A stretch of 64,000 nt of DNA from G963422745 sp965214285 (GCA_965214285.1 OZ243946.1:3100001-3164000), one strand, 5' to 3'; numbered from the stretch's first letter, positions 29,808-44,918 are shown. Made by a program: numbers and translations. Notes: generated from the sequence alone by a model not told the origin.

Positions 29808-31664
29808 TCAGACTCGCAGCGGGTCGACCTCGACCCGCAGACGCGCAGCTGGCCGAGGGGTGGACTGCAGGGCGTCGAGCAGCGGCCCGTGCTCGGCGGC
29901 GCGCAGCAGCCAGCGACCGTCGCTCGGCCCCAGCACCCGCACGCCCTCCGGCGAACCGAAGGCGGCCATGAACTCCTCGCCGCCCGCGCCGCTGACCGCG
30001 GCCTGAGCGCCATAGGGCGGAAGCCCCAGGCTCTTGCGCCGGTCGCGTTCGGCCACGGCCACAAGCGACGGGTCGCCCTTGACGGCGGCCTGCACCACCA
30101 CGTGCTCGGGCTGTCGGGTCTGCAGCACCAGCCTGCCCGGGCCAGGCGTGCCCGGGCCGGGGCGCGGACCCAGGATTCGAGCCGCACGGGCCAGCAGCAC
30201 CAGCGCCTGCTCCCAGGTGCGCTGACGCGAGGCCAGCAGTTCCTGGTCGAAGTCCAAGAAGACCACCGCGTCGGCGGCGGAGACCCGGTACAGCAGCGCC
30301 TCGGTGCCGATCAGCACCCGTCGCCCGAGCCCCTCGGCCTTGGAGCCGGTCACCTCCCCCACCGGTTCGCGCACCAGCGCGGCCAGCTCTTCGGCGGCCC
30401 GGGTGACGCCCATGCGCAGGTTCTTGAGCCTGGTAGCCCCGCAGGCGGCGCAGACCACGGGCCGGCGCTCGCTGCCGTCGGGGCTGCGCAGCTCGTCGTC
30501 GTCGAGCAGCATAGGAACCGAGCCGTCCGCGGTGCGCACCAGCTCGCCGCACTGGGCGCAGGCCAGCAGCCGGGAGCGGCCCTTGCGGTTGAGCACGCAC
30601 AGCACCCGCCCGTCGCGGCGCAGAACCGGCGCCAGCCGATCGGCGAACGGCCCGGCGTTGCCGGGTTGGTCGTGGCGGCGGTCCAGCACCTCGACCACCG
30701 GCCAGCCGCGGCGCTCGACCGAGCGCTCGGGGCGCAGCAGCGGGGCGGCCCGCAAGGCTTCAAGCGACGGCACGGCGCCGGACAGCACGATCGGCACGCC
30801 GCGCCGTCGGGCACGCTCCAGGGCCACGTCGCGGGCATGCCAGGCGGGGGTCTTCTCGGACTTGAAGCGCTCGTCGTGCTCGTCGATCACCAGCACGGCG
30901 GCGAGGTTCGGCATCGGCGCCCAGGCGGCCGGGGCGGTGCCGACGACCGTCGCCCCGCCAGCCGCCAGCGCCCAGTCGTCGAGGCCTCGGGCGACCCTCA
31001 CGCCGTGGTGCCGCAGGTCACGAGCAAGACGCAGCGCCTGTTCGGCGTCGGGGACCAGGATCAGGGCGTCGCCGAGACGGCAGGCGGCACGAGCCAGTTC
31101 TGTGCCGTCGTCGCTGGGCAGGGTCCGCACCACGGCCCTGCCTCGGGCGAACGCAGCGTCGGGGCCGTCCGGGTCCTGCGCGGGTGCGCCGGCGGGGGCC
31201 GAGTCGCCGGCTGCCGACTGGAGGATCCCCTGCCCATCGTCTTCCTGCAGACCGCTCCTCTGCTCGTCGCCTTCGTGTGGGCGGGCCGATGCCGACTGCT
31301 GGTCTTGGGCCGACTGCGGTGTCGCGGGATGCACCGCTGTGGCCACGGCACGCTCGGGCGATGCGGCCCGCAGGAAATGCACCCGCTTGCCGGCCCAGCG
31401 CCACGCCGCCCAGGCAGCCAGGTCCAACAGCTCCGGCGGCGGGCCCATGCCGCGCAGATGCGCCAGCGGCGCCAGCTCCACGCCCGCAGGCGGCTCGGCG
31501 TCGACCTCGGTCACCCAGCCGCCGACGCGCCGCCCCGACAGCACCACCCGCACCATCGACCCGACCTCCAGCCGGGCTGCTCGGCCGTCGGAGTGCCAGT
31601 CCTCGGGCACGGTGTAGTCGAACTCGCGGTCGAGGCGGATCACATCCGGCAGCACCCGTACCAC
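29808..31664 (-). CDS. priA: primosomal protein N' lacking helicase motifs
   Basis: This 618-residue protein shows the PriA N-terminal DNA-binding domain (VVRVLPDVIRLDREFDYTVP) and C-terminal features such as VLIGTEALLYRVSAADAVVFLDFDQELLASRQR. No Walker A motif is present and the zinc region keeps only two CxxC pairs (CAQC, CAAC). Actinobacterial PriA proteins are known to have lost helicase motifs, so this is probably a primosome scaffold for replication restart. The GTG at 31664 fits the family N-terminus. A GTG at 31841 would overlap metK and add a Pro/Glu-rich tail. Its 3' end is duplicated just downstream. Confidence 0.88.
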   Translation of the reverse strand: MVRVLPDVIRLDREFDYTVPEDWHSDGRAARLEVGSMVRVVLSGRRVGGWVTEVDAEPPAGVELAPLAHLRGMGPPPELLDLAAWAAWRWAGKRVHFLRAASPERAVATAVHPATPQSAQDQQSASARPHEGDEQRSGLQEDDGQGILQSAAGDSAPAGAPAQDPDGPDAAFARGRAVVRTLPSDDGTELARAACRLGDALILVPDAEQALRLARDLRHHGVRVARGLDDWALAAGGATVVGTAPAAWAPMPNLAAVLVIDEHDERFKSEKTPAWHARDVALERARRRGVPIVLSGAVPSLEALRAAPLLRPERSVERRGWPVVEVLDRRHDQPGNAGPFADRLAPVLRRDGRVLCVLNRKGRSRLLACAQCGELVRTADGSVPMLLDDDELRSPDGSERRPVVCAACGATRLKNLRMGVTRAAEELAALVREPVGEVTGSKAEGLGRRVLIGTEALLYRVSAADAVVFLDFDQELLASRQRTWEQALVLLARAARILGPRPGPGTPGPGRLVLQTRQPEHVVVQAAVKGDPSLVAVAERDRRKSLGLPPYGAQAAVSGAGGEEFMAAFGSPEGVRVLGPSDGRWLLRAAEHGPLLDALQSTPRPAARLRVEVDPLRV

Positions 31665-31789
31665 CCGCGGCCCGCCTGAGGCACGGCCGACCTCGCCGGT
31701 GGAAGGCCCCGCCTCGTCGGGGGCAGTTCGCGCCTCGTCAGCGGGCTCCGACGAGGACTCCCGCGGGCCGGCGAGACCCGGCGGCAGGC

Positions 31790-33004
<1,215 letters not shown>

Positions 33005-33020
33005 TGGGACTCCTGGTGGT

Positions 33021-34259
33021 TCAGGGCTGATCGGATGCGTCGAGCGCGGCAGGCGCGTCGGGTGCATCGGGTGCTCGGCTGAGGGCGATGTCGAATACCG
33101 CCTTGGCGATATCTCGCTTGTCGCACAGGGCGACATCATGGCGCGAACCGTCGGCTGCGAGCACGACGACCTCGTTGGTCGGGTGCCCGAACCCGGCGCT
33201 GGGGGCGCTCACGTCGTTGGCGACGATCAGATCCAGGTTCTTGGCGGCCAGCTTGGCGGCTGCGTTGGCCACCACGTCGTCGGTCTCGGCTGCGAAGCCG
33301 ATCAGGATCTGGCCGCAGGGCTTGGCCTCGCCCAGCCCGGCCAGGATGTCGACGGTGGGCACCAGCTTGACCTCCGGCGCGCCGCTGCGTTTCTTGAGCT
33401 TGGCATCGACCACGGTCTCGGGGCGGAAGTCGGCCACGGCTGCGGCCATCACCACGACCGCCGAGTCCGGCGCCTCCTGCTCGCAGGCGACCGCCATCTG
33501 CTCGGCGGTCTCCACCGGCAGCACCCGCACGCCGGCGGGGGCTGAGTCGGGCTGGGTGGTGACGAGCACCACCTCGGCGCCGCGGGCCACGGCCTCGGCG
33601 GCCAAGGCGTGGCCCTGGCGGCCCGAGGAGCGGTTACCGACGTAGCGCACGCTGTCGATCGGCTCGCGGGTGCCGCCCGCGGTGACCAGCACCTTTGCGC
33701 CGTCCAGGTCGCTGGGACCGAGCGCCGCGAGCACCGCGGAGACCACGGTCTCGGGCTCGGCGAGCCGCCCCATGCCGACGTCGCCGCCGGCGAGGCGGCC
33801 CTCGGCGGGCCACACGACCTGCACGCCGCGCTCGGCGAGCACCGCCAGGTTCTCCTGCACGGCCGGCTGCTCCCACATCTCGGTGTGCATGGCCGGGCAC
33901 ACCATCACGGGCGCCCGGGTGGCCAGGATCGTGGCGGTCAGCAGTTCGGCGCTGCGCCCGGTTCGCATGTCGCTGAGCACCCGTGCCGTTGCCGGGCAGA
34001 CCAGCACCAGATCGGCGCTGCGGCCCAGCTCGGTGTGGGGTATCGGCGAGTCGGGGTCGTCGAACAGCGAGGTGCGCACCGGCTCGCTGGCCAGCGCCGA
34101 CAGCGTGGCCTCGCCGATCATGCGGCGACCGCCTGCGGTGAGGATCGCGCTGACGTGAGCGCCTGCGTCGACCAGGCGTCGGCAGACCTCGACCGCCTTG
34201 TAGGCCGCGATGCCCCCGGTCACGCCGAGGACGATGCGGCGGCCGGCTAGCGGGCCCAT
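33021..34259 (-). CDS. coaBC: bifunctional phosphopantothenoylcysteine decarboxylase/synthetase
   Basis: This 412-residue protein carries two consecutive steps of coenzyme A synthesis. The flavin-binding CoaC half begins IVLGVTGGIAAYKAVEVCRRL and contains the PAMHTEMW segment. The CoaB half begins near residue 185 with VLVTAGGTREPIDSVRYVGN then RSSGRQGHALA, and has the KKRSGAPEVKLVPTVDIL and FAAETDD motifs. It follows rpoZ by ten bases in the leftward operon. Confidence 0.96.
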   Translation of the reverse strand: MGPLAGRRIVLGVTGGIAAYKAVEVCRRLVDAGAHVSAILTAGGRRMIGEATLSALASEPVRTSLFDDPDSPIPHTELGRSADLVLVCPATARVLSDMRTGRSAELLTATILATRAPVMVCPAMHTEMWEQPAVQENLAVLAERGVQVVWPAEGRLAGGDVGMGRLAEPETVVSAVLAALGPSDLDGAKVLVTAGGTREPIDSVRYVGNRSSGRQGHALAAEAVARGAEVVLVTTQPDSAPAGVRVLPVETAEQMAVACEQEAPDSAVVVMAAAVADFRPETVVDAKLKKRSGAPEVKLVPTVDILAGLGEAKPCGQILIGFAAETDDVVANAAAKLAAKNLDLIVANDVSAPSAGFGHPTNEVVVLAADGSRHDVALCDKRDIAKAVFDIALSRAPDAPDAPAALDASDQP

Positions 34260-34269
34260 GAGCCGACGC

Positions 34270-34647
34270 TCAGGCTGCGTCGTCGCCGCCGAGCCCGGTC
34301 TCGGCCGCTGCCGCTGCCTCTGCGGCGGCCTCCTCGGCGGCCAGGGCCTCAGCGGCTGCCAGGGCCTCGGCCTCCATCGCGGCCTCGGCAGCCTCGGGGT
34401 CGTAGGGCTCGCCGACGATCTTGTCGGCTGCGATCTCCTCTAGTGCGATCGACAGCGGCTTGGCCGAGGTGGACGCCACCTGCGGCGGCACGGTCGCGCC
34501 GATCCCCTGGCCGAGCTGGCCGACATAGGCGGTGATGTCGCGGCTGCGCCGGGCGGCCAAGGTGACCAGGCCGAACTTCGACGACTCGGCCTTGTCGAGC
34601 AGCCCTTCGATGGCGGGCTCCATCATCGTGTCGTATCCGTGCGCCAT
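34270..34647 (-). CDS. rpoZ: RNA polymerase omega subunit
   Basis: This 125-residue subunit helps assemble RNA polymerase around beta-prime. It has MEPAIEGLLDKAESSKFGLVTLAARRSRDITAY and, further on, KPLSIALEEIAADKI, the conserved omega core. An alanine/glutamate-rich tail of about 40 residues, absent from shorter homologues, ends the protein. The gmk-rpoZ-coaBC order is typical. Confidence 0.95.
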   Translation of the reverse strand: MAHGYDTMMEPAIEGLLDKAESSKFGLVTLAARRSRDITAYVGQLGQGIGATVPPQVASTSAKPLSIALEEIAADKIVGEPYDPEAAEAAMEAEALAAAEALAAEEAAAEAAAAAETGLGGDDAA

Positions 34648-34711
34648 GTGCTGGTTTCCTAGCTGTCGAGTGGCTGTGGAGCGGCACGTCAGCCTAGCAG
34701 CGGACGGCCCC

Positions 34712-35272
34712 TCAGCGGCGCAGCCAGCGGCGCGCCTCGATGAGCCCGGCGATGTGGTCGGTGGCGCGTTGCAGATCGTCGTTGACCACCAGCGTCGCGC
34801 CCAGGCGGTCGGCTTGGGCGATCTCCTCGGCGGCCTTGGCGAGCCGCTTGGCCACGGTGTCCTCGGGATCGCCGCGGCCTTGCAGCCTGCGGCGCTGATG
34901 GTCGCGGCTGGGGGCGTCCACGAGGATCAGCAGCGCCTCGGGGTAGCGCTTCTTCACCACCGCAGCGCCCCGCACGTCGATCTCGAAGATGACGTCTAGC
35001 CCGCTGGGCGGATCGGGCACCGGTGTTCCCAGCAGGTAGTCGAGGAACTCCACCCATTCCAGGAAGCCGCCCTGCTCGGCGTGGCGCCGGAAGGCCTGCT
35101 CGCTGACGAAGCGGTAGGCATCCGCGGCCTCGCCGGGGCGCCGCTCGCGGGTGGTCCAGCTCCTCGACAGCCAGAGCTGCGGGTCTTGGGCGAGCAGGCG
35201 GTCGACGATCGTGCCCTTGCCCACGCCTCCGGGACCCGAGATCACCACGATCACGCGGTCTTCGGGCGTCAT
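34712..35272 (-). CDS. gmk: guanylate kinase
   Basis: This 186-residue enzyme phosphorylates GMP and dGMP. The P-loop is SGPGGVGKGTIVDRLL. GMP-binding residues lie in SRSWTTRERRPGE and GFLEWVEFLDYLLGTP, and EIDVRGAAVVKKRYPEALLI follows. It lies between mihF and rpoZ, the conserved actinobacterial order. Confidence 0.96.
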   Translation of the reverse strand: MTPEDRVIVVISGPGGVGKGTIVDRLLAQDPQLWLSRSWTTRERRPGEAADAYRFVSEQAFRRHAEQGGFLEWVEFLDYLLGTPVPDPPSGLDVIFEIDVRGAAVVKKRYPEALLILVDAPSRDHQRRRLQGRGDPEDTVAKRLAKAAEEIAQADRLGATLVVNDDLQRATDHIAGLIEARRWLRR

Positions 35273-35286
35273 GGGAGCGGCCTCGG

Positions 35287-35601
35287 TCAGCCGAAGATCT
35301 CGATCAGCTCGGCTCGCTGCTTGCGGCCCAGGCCCCCGAGCCGGCGGTTCTCGGCGATGCCGATGCTCTCCATGGTGCGCCGGGCCTTCACCTTGCCCAC
35401 CTGCGGCAGCGACTCCAGGATCGGCAGCACCTTGGTGCGGGCGACGATGGGGTCGTCGATGTCGCTCAGCAGCTCCGAGAGGCTCAGGGTGCCGGCCTTG
35501 AGGCGCTCCTTGATCTCGAATCTGGCCCGCTTGGCGGCGGCTGCCTTGGCCAGGGCCGCTCGGCGCGCTTCGTCGGATATCTGAGGCGGTGGTTGTGGCA
35601 T
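35287..35601 (-). CDS. mihF: actinobacterial integration host factor (mIHF)
   Basis: This 104-residue nucleoid protein binds and bends DNA. The diagnostic block ARRAALAKAAAAKRARFEIKERLKAG is followed by LPQVGKVKARRTMESIGIAE then RRLGGLGRKQRAELIEIF, the helix-two-turn-helix DNA contact. The ATG at 35601 gives the standard mIHF length. mIHF is restricted to actinobacteria and is one of the best lineage markers here. Confidence 0.96.
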   Translation of the reverse strand: MPQPPPQISDEARRAALAKAAAAKRARFEIKERLKAGTLSLSELLSDIDDPIVARTKVLPILESLPQVGKVKARRTMESIGIAENRRLGGLGRKQRAELIEIFG

Positions 35602-35677
35602 GGCCGGGACTGTAGTCGGCGCATGCGGCCCGGCGCGGGCGCGATGGCAGTTCTGCGGCGACGGGCGACAGTGCCCG

Positions 35678-36475
35678 TTATCCGGCTCTGAGGGCCTGCG
35701 ATGCGGACTCGTGGATGCGGCGCGCCGCCTCGACGGGATCGTCGGCATTGGTGACGGAACGGCCGATCACCAGCAGGTCGGCGCCGCTGCTGAGCGCCGC
35801 GGCCGGGGTGGCCGGGTTGGCCTGGTCGTGCGCGGAGTCGCCGGGCAGGCGGATTCCCGGGGTGACCCGCAGCAGGCCGGGCTGCAGGCGCAGGGCCTCG
35901 GCCAGCGCCGGCACCGCGCAGACGATGCCCTGACAGCCTGCCTCGGCGGCTGTGGCCAGGCGTTCGGCCATCGTCTCGGGCGGCGCTGTGGCATGGCTGG
36001 TGAGCACCGTGATCGCCAGCAGGCTCGGGCGCTCTGCGCCGGCGTCCGCGGCGCCTTCGGCGAGCCCTTCGGCAGCGGCTCGCAGCATGTCGACGCCGCC
36101 GAGGGCATGCGCGGTGAGGTACTGCACGCCGTAGGCGCCGATCACTCTGGCCGCCTTGTTCACGGTGGTCGGGATGTCGTGCAGCTTGAGGTCGGCGAAG
36201 ATGCGGTAGCCGAGCCCGGCGACGGCCGCTATCGCCTCGGGGCCGGCGGCCGTGTAGAGCTCCAGGCCGACCTTGGCCACCCCGAAGCACCCGCTGAGCT
36301 GCCGCCCGAGCCGCAGCGCCACCACCAGGTCGTCCACGTCGAGGGCCAGCGCCAGACGGTCGCTCACCTCGGGGCTCGGCGGCGGCCCGGCCCCTGGACT
36401 GGCGGCGCTCTCGGCACTGCGGGCGGCACTGCCGGCGGGACTGTCGGCGGCACTGCCGGGGGGGCTGTCAGCCAT
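35678..36475 (-). CDS. pyrF: orotidine 5'-phosphate decarboxylase
   Basis: PyrF makes UMP, the last step of de novo pyrimidine synthesis. The catalytic DxKxxD tetrad is in IFADLKLHDIPTTVNKAARV, and the phosphate-binding segment is DLLVIGRSVTNADDPVEAARRI. The first ~38 residues are a repetitive Pro/Ser/Ala tail (GSAADSPAGSAARSAES) coded by degenerate repeats and probably disordered. The gene overlaps the end of pyrD by eight bases. Confidence 0.94.
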   Translation of the reverse strand: MADSPPGSAADSPAGSAARSAESAASPGAGPPPSPEVSDRLALALDVDDLVVALRLGRQLSGCFGVAKVGLELYTAAGPEAIAAVAGLGYRIFADLKLHDIPTTVNKAARVIGAYGVQYLTAHALGGVDMLRAAAEGLAEGAADAGAERPSLLAITVLTSHATAPPETMAERLATAAEAGCQGIVCAVPALAEALRLQPGLLRVTPGIRLPGDSAHDQANPATPAAALSSGADLLVIGRSVTNADDPVEAARRIHESASQALRAG

Positions 36476-37361
36476 GGGCTGCTCCTGTCAGCTCGGAGGC
36501 GCTGGCCACCTGGCGCCGTTCGCAGTAGGCCTCGAACTCAGCGAGGATGCGCCGCGGCGCCCTGGGGTCGGCGAAGGTGGCGGTGCCGACCTGCACCGCC
36601 GATGCGCCGGCCAGCATGAACTCGGCCACGTCGTCGCCGCAGCAGACCCCGCCGACGCCCACGATGGGCAGCCCGGGATGCGCCTCGTACACGTCGAAGA
36701 CGGCCCGCACCGCCACGGGCCGCATGGCTGCGCCGGAGAGGCCACCGCGCCCCGCTCCCAACAGCGGCCGGCGGGCGTCGACGTCGATGGCCATGGCGAG
36801 CAGCGTGTTGGTGAGCACCACAGCCTCGGCGCCTGCCTGCGCTGCGGCGCCTGCGATCTCGGCGATGTCGGCGACATTGGGGCTGAGCTTGGCCCAGCGG
36901 GGCCGCCCGCAGGCCGCTGCGGCTGCGACCGCCTGGGCTGTGGCCTGCGCCGAGTGGGCGAACATGCGGCTTCGGTCATCGAGGTTGGGGCACGACACGT
37001 TGACCTCCACGGCAACGACCTGCTCGGGCGCTGCGGCCAGCGCCTCCGCGGCGGCGGCGAACTCGTCGACGGTGCTGCCCCAGATGCTGGCCACGACCGT
37101 TGCGCCGGTGTCGAGCAGCGGCGGCAGGTCGTTGGCCAACCAGTGGTCCACGCCCTCGCCTTGCAGGCCCACGCTGTTGAGCATCCCCGCAGGCGTCGGG
37201 TGCAGACGCGGGGCGGGGTTGCCGGGCCAGGGCTGGGCCTTCATCGACTTCACCACCACCGCGCCCAGCTCGGCGGGCCGCAGGTAGCGCGCCAGCTCGG
37301 CGCCGTGGCCTGCGGTGCCCGAGGCGGTCAGCACCGGGGCGCGCAGCTCCACTGAGCCCAC
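36468..37361 (-). CDS. pyrD: dihydroorotate dehydrogenase, type 1B-like
   Basis: This 297-residue FMN enzyme oxidises dihydroorotate to orotate. It contains NVSCPNLDD, whose cysteine position is that of class 1 enzymes, PAGMLNSVGLQGEG, and the FMN phosphate site in VGVGGVCCGDDVAEFMLAGASAVQVG. Soluble type 1B enzymes normally need the PyrK electron-transfer subunit. No pyrK is next to it, unlike the common carB-pyrK-pyrD order, so its electron acceptor is unclear. The GTG at 37361 lies shortly after the carB stop. Confidence 0.92.
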   Translation of the reverse strand: MGSVELRAPVLTASGTAGHGAELARYLRPAELGAVVVKSMKAQPWPGNPAPRLHPTPAGMLNSVGLQGEGVDHWLANDLPPLLDTGATVVASIWGSTVDEFAAAAEALAAAPEQVVAVEVNVSCPNLDDRSRMFAHSAQATAQAVAAAAACGRPRWAKLSPNVADIAEIAGAAAQAGAEAVVLTNTLLAMAIDVDARRPLLGAGRGGLSGAAMRPVAVRAVFDVYEAHPGLPIVGVGGVCCGDDVAEFMLAGASAVQVGTATFADPRAPRRILAEFEAYCERRQVASASELTGAAHG

Positions 37362-37378
37362 GGTGACGGCGGTGTCGG

Positions 37379-42023
<4,645 letters not shown>

Positions 42024-42027
<4 letters not shown>

Positions 42028-43364
42028 CGCGTGGCCTGCGCGTCGACGACCACAGGCTCGCCGTGCAGGACCGTGTGACGGATCCGGCCTCGTACCTGAC
42101 GGCCCTCATAGGGCGTGTTGGAGCTGCGGCTGGCCATGGCCGCGCCGTTCACGGTCCAGGCGTGATCGGGGTCGATCACGCAGAGGTTCGCCGCACGCCC
42201 CGCCTCGATCGGGCCGCCGTGGGTGTCGTCGATGCCTGCGATGGCTGCGGGCTGCCACGACAGCAGCGCCAGCAGCCGCTCGATCGGCAGGCCCAGCTCG
42301 CTGTTGGCCAGCGCGAAGGCGGTCTCCAGCCCGAGCATCCCCGGCGGCGCGTCGGCGAAGGGCCGCTGCTTGTGGTCCGCGGTGTGGGGCGCATGGTCGG
42401 TGGCGATGGCGTCGACGGTGCCGTCGGCGAGGGCGGCCTTCACGGCGGCCACGTCCTCGGTGGTGCGCAGCGGCGGGTGCACCTTGAACACCGGGTCGAA
42501 CGATGCGCAACAGGAGTGGTCGAGGGTGAAGTGATGGGTGGTCGCCTCGGCGGTGACGGCCACGCCTGCGGCGCGGGCGGCTCGGATCTGAGCCAGCGAG
42601 CCAGCGGTCGAGACGTGCTGGAAATGCACCCTGGCGCCGCTGAGCCGGGCCAGGGCGATGTCGCGCATCACCATCAGGTCCTCGGCCTCGGCGGGCTGGC
42701 CTGTGATACCGAGGCGTGACGACCACTCGCCTTCGTGCATCGAGCCGCCGCGGCTCAGCGACTCGACCTCGCAGTGCTGGGCCAGCACGATCGGCGCGCC
42801 GCCGGCGAGATGGCTCAGGCCCGAGGCGTACTCGAGCGCCGAGCGCATGATCCGCTCGTCCTGCACGCCGCGGCCGTCGTCGGTGAAGATGCGCACCCCC
42901 GCCCGCACCAGCTCGGCCATCGGCGTGAGCTGCTCGCCCTGGCGGCCGACGGTGATCGCCGCCGAGGGGTACACGTCGCATGGCGCATGGCGGGCGATCT
43001 CGTTGACCTCTGAGACCACCGCGGCGCAGTCGATGTCGGGCGTGGTGTTGGGCATCGCCACCACCGCGGTGAAGCCGCCCAGAGCTGCGCCGCGGGCGCC
43101 TGTCTGGATCGTCTCGGCTTCCTCGTGGCCGGGCTCGCGCAGATGCACGTGAAGATCGACGAAGCCCGGGCTCACGATGCACCCCGAAGCGTCGAGCACC
43201 ATGGCGGCTGGCGAGTCGGCGGGATCGAGGGCGGGCTCCACGGCTGTGATGCGGCCGCCTGCGATCGCCACGTCGGCGGCCCGCTCGCCGCGGCGGTCGA
43301 TAACCCGCCCGCCGCGGACCAAGACGTCGCCTTTGCCCTGGCTCAGTGCGACCACCTTGCTCAT
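42024..43364 (-). CDS. pyrC: dihydroorotase
   Basis: This 446-residue amidohydrolase closes carbamoyl-aspartate to dihydroorotate. The metal motif DLHVHLREPGHEEAETI is at about residues 70-86. Further ligands are in HFQHVSTAGS, and the catalytic aspartate is in ATDHAPHTADHK. The length and motif type fit the class I actinobacterial enzyme next to pyrB. It overlaps both carA and pyrB by four bases. Confidence 0.96.
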
Positions 43365-44314
43365 GCGACGGCCGCCACGCCCTCGACGGTATCGAGCCGC
43401 GAGCCGAGCAGCTCGAACAGCACCGCCATGCGCAGGGCCACGCCGTTGGCGACCTGCTCGGTGATCACGGCGTTGGGCCGGTCGGCGACGGCGCCTGCCA
43501 TCTCCACGCCGCGGTTCATCGGCCCGGGGTGCATGACCAGCGCGCCGGGGCGCAGGCGGTCGGCCCGCTCGACGGTGAGCCCGTACTCGGTGTGGTACTC
43601 GCGCAGCGTGGGCACCACGGCGTCGCTCTGGCGCTCCAGTTGCATGCGCAGCAGATAGCAGATGTCGAGGTCGCCGAGCACGGCGTCGAGGTCGTGGCTG
43701 ACGGTGACGGGCCAGCCGCTGAGGTCCACAGGCAGCAGCGTGCGCGGTGCCACGATCGTCACCTGCGCACCCATCGCCGCGAAGCCGTCGACGTTGCTGC
43801 GGGCCACCCGAGAGTGGCGGATGTCGCCGACTATCGCCAGGCGCTTGCCGTCGAGCTCGCCCAGGTGGCGGCGGGCGGTGTAGAGGTCGAGCAGCGCCTG
43901 GGTTGGGTGCTGATGGCAGCCGTCGCCTGCGTTGATCACCGAGGCGTCGGCCCAGCGGGCCACCTGGTGCGCCGCGCCGGCTGCCTGATGGCGCACCACG
44001 ATGCCATCGACGCCCATGGCCGCGATCGTCTCCACGGTGTCGCGCAGCGACTCGCCCTTGGCGACCGAGGAACCCGAGACCGAGAAGTTCATGGTGTCCG
44101 CCGAGAGGCGCTTGGCCGCGGTCTCGAACGACAGGCGGGTGCGGGTGCTGTCCTCGTAGAACAGCCAGGCGATGGTCTTGCCGCGCAGGGCGGGGACCTT
44201 TGGGATGGCACGCCGGCCGACCTCGGCGAACGAGTCTGTGAGCGTGAGCAGATGCTCGATGTCGTCCCGGTCGAGGTCGGCCATCGACAGCAGGTGGCGT
44301 CTTGGCCCGCTCAC
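43361..44314 (-). CDS. pyrB: aspartate carbamoyltransferase catalytic subunit
   Basis: This 317-residue enzyme joins carbamoyl phosphate and aspartate. The carbamoyl-phosphate site is FYEDSTRTRLSFETAAKRL, the HPTQALLDLYTARRHLG segment follows, and the aspartate site includes LVMHPGPMNRGVEM. No regulatory PyrI is present, as expected for this lineage. It overlaps pyrR by four bases. Confidence 0.97.
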   Translation of the reverse strand: MSGPRRHLLSMADLDRDDIEHLLTLTDSFAEVGRRAIPKVPALRGKTIAWLFYEDSTRTRLSFETAAKRLSADTMNFSVSGSSVAKGESLRDTVETIAAMGVDGIVVRHQAAGAAHQVARWADASVINAGDGCHQHPTQALLDLYTARRHLGELDGKRLAIVGDIRHSRVARSNVDGFAAMGAQVTIVAPRTLLPVDLSGWPVTVSHDLDAVLGDLDICYLLRMQLERQSDAVVPTLREYHTEYGLTVERADRLRPGALVMHPGPMNRGVEMAGAVADRPNAVITEQVANGVALRMAVLFELLGSRLDTVEGVAAVA

Positions 44315-44904
44315 GAGCCGCCGCCCTGCCCGGCGTCGGCGCTGATGATGTCGCCGAGGTCGACGCCGTCGTCGTTCACGTCCACCATCTCGTCGCGCCG
44401 GGTCGGCAGGTTCTTGCCCACGTAGTCGGCCCGGATCGGCAGCTCGCGGTGGCCGCGGTCCACCATCACCGCCAGCTGGATCGCCCGCGGCCGCCCGTAG
44501 CTGTGGATGGCATCGAGGGCGGCTCGCACGGTGCGCCCCGTGTAGAGCACGTCGTCCACCAGCACGACCACCTTGTCGGCGAGGTCGACGGGGATCTCGG
44601 TGGCCGCCTCGGGTCTGACCGGGCGGATGCCGAAGTCGTCGCGGTGCAAGGTGGCGTCGACGGTGCCGAACGCCGGGGGGCTGCCCTCGATGGCGGCGAT
44701 GTCGTCGGCCAGGCGCCGGGCGGGGGCGACTCCGCCGGTCTGCATGCCGATGATCACCAGGTCGCCCGTGGCCTGGTTGCGCTCCAGGATCTCGTGCGCC
44801 ATGCGGCGGATGGCCCGGGCCACGTCTTCTGCGGACATCACCCTGGTGCGTGGCTCGAAGCTGCCGCCGTGTGGCGCAGCCAGACGCCGTTCTCGCTCAG
44901 CCAA
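44311..44904 (-). CDS. pyrR: bifunctional PyrR: pyrimidine operon regulator/uracil phosphoribosyltransferase
   Basis: PyrR binds the pyr leader RNA with UMP to shut the operon down and can also make UMP from uracil. The PRPP loop is VVLVDDVLYTGRTVRAALDA. The family segments VIIGMQTGGVAPARRLADDI and VMVDRGHRELPIRADYVGKN are present. I start it at TTG 44904, with AGAGGGA directly upstream. An ATG at 44838 would lose family residues. It heads the long leftward pyr operon. Confidence 0.93.
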   Translation of the reverse strand: MAERERRLAAPHGGSFEPRTRVMSAEDVARAIRRMAHEILERNQATGDLVIIGMQTGGVAPARRLADDIAAIEGSPPAFGTVDATLHRDDFGIRPVRPEAATEIPVDLADKVVVLVDDVLYTGRTVRAALDAIHSYGRPRAIQLAVMVDRGHRELPIRADYVGKNLPTRRDEMVDVNDDGVDLGDIISADAGQGGGS

Positions 44905-44918
44905 GTTGTCCCTCTTTC

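Noticed and set aside
29808..31664. PriA without Walker motifs considered a pseudogene
   Set aside because: Actinobacterial PriA proteins are known to lack the helicase motifs; the frame is intact and in its conserved position after metK.
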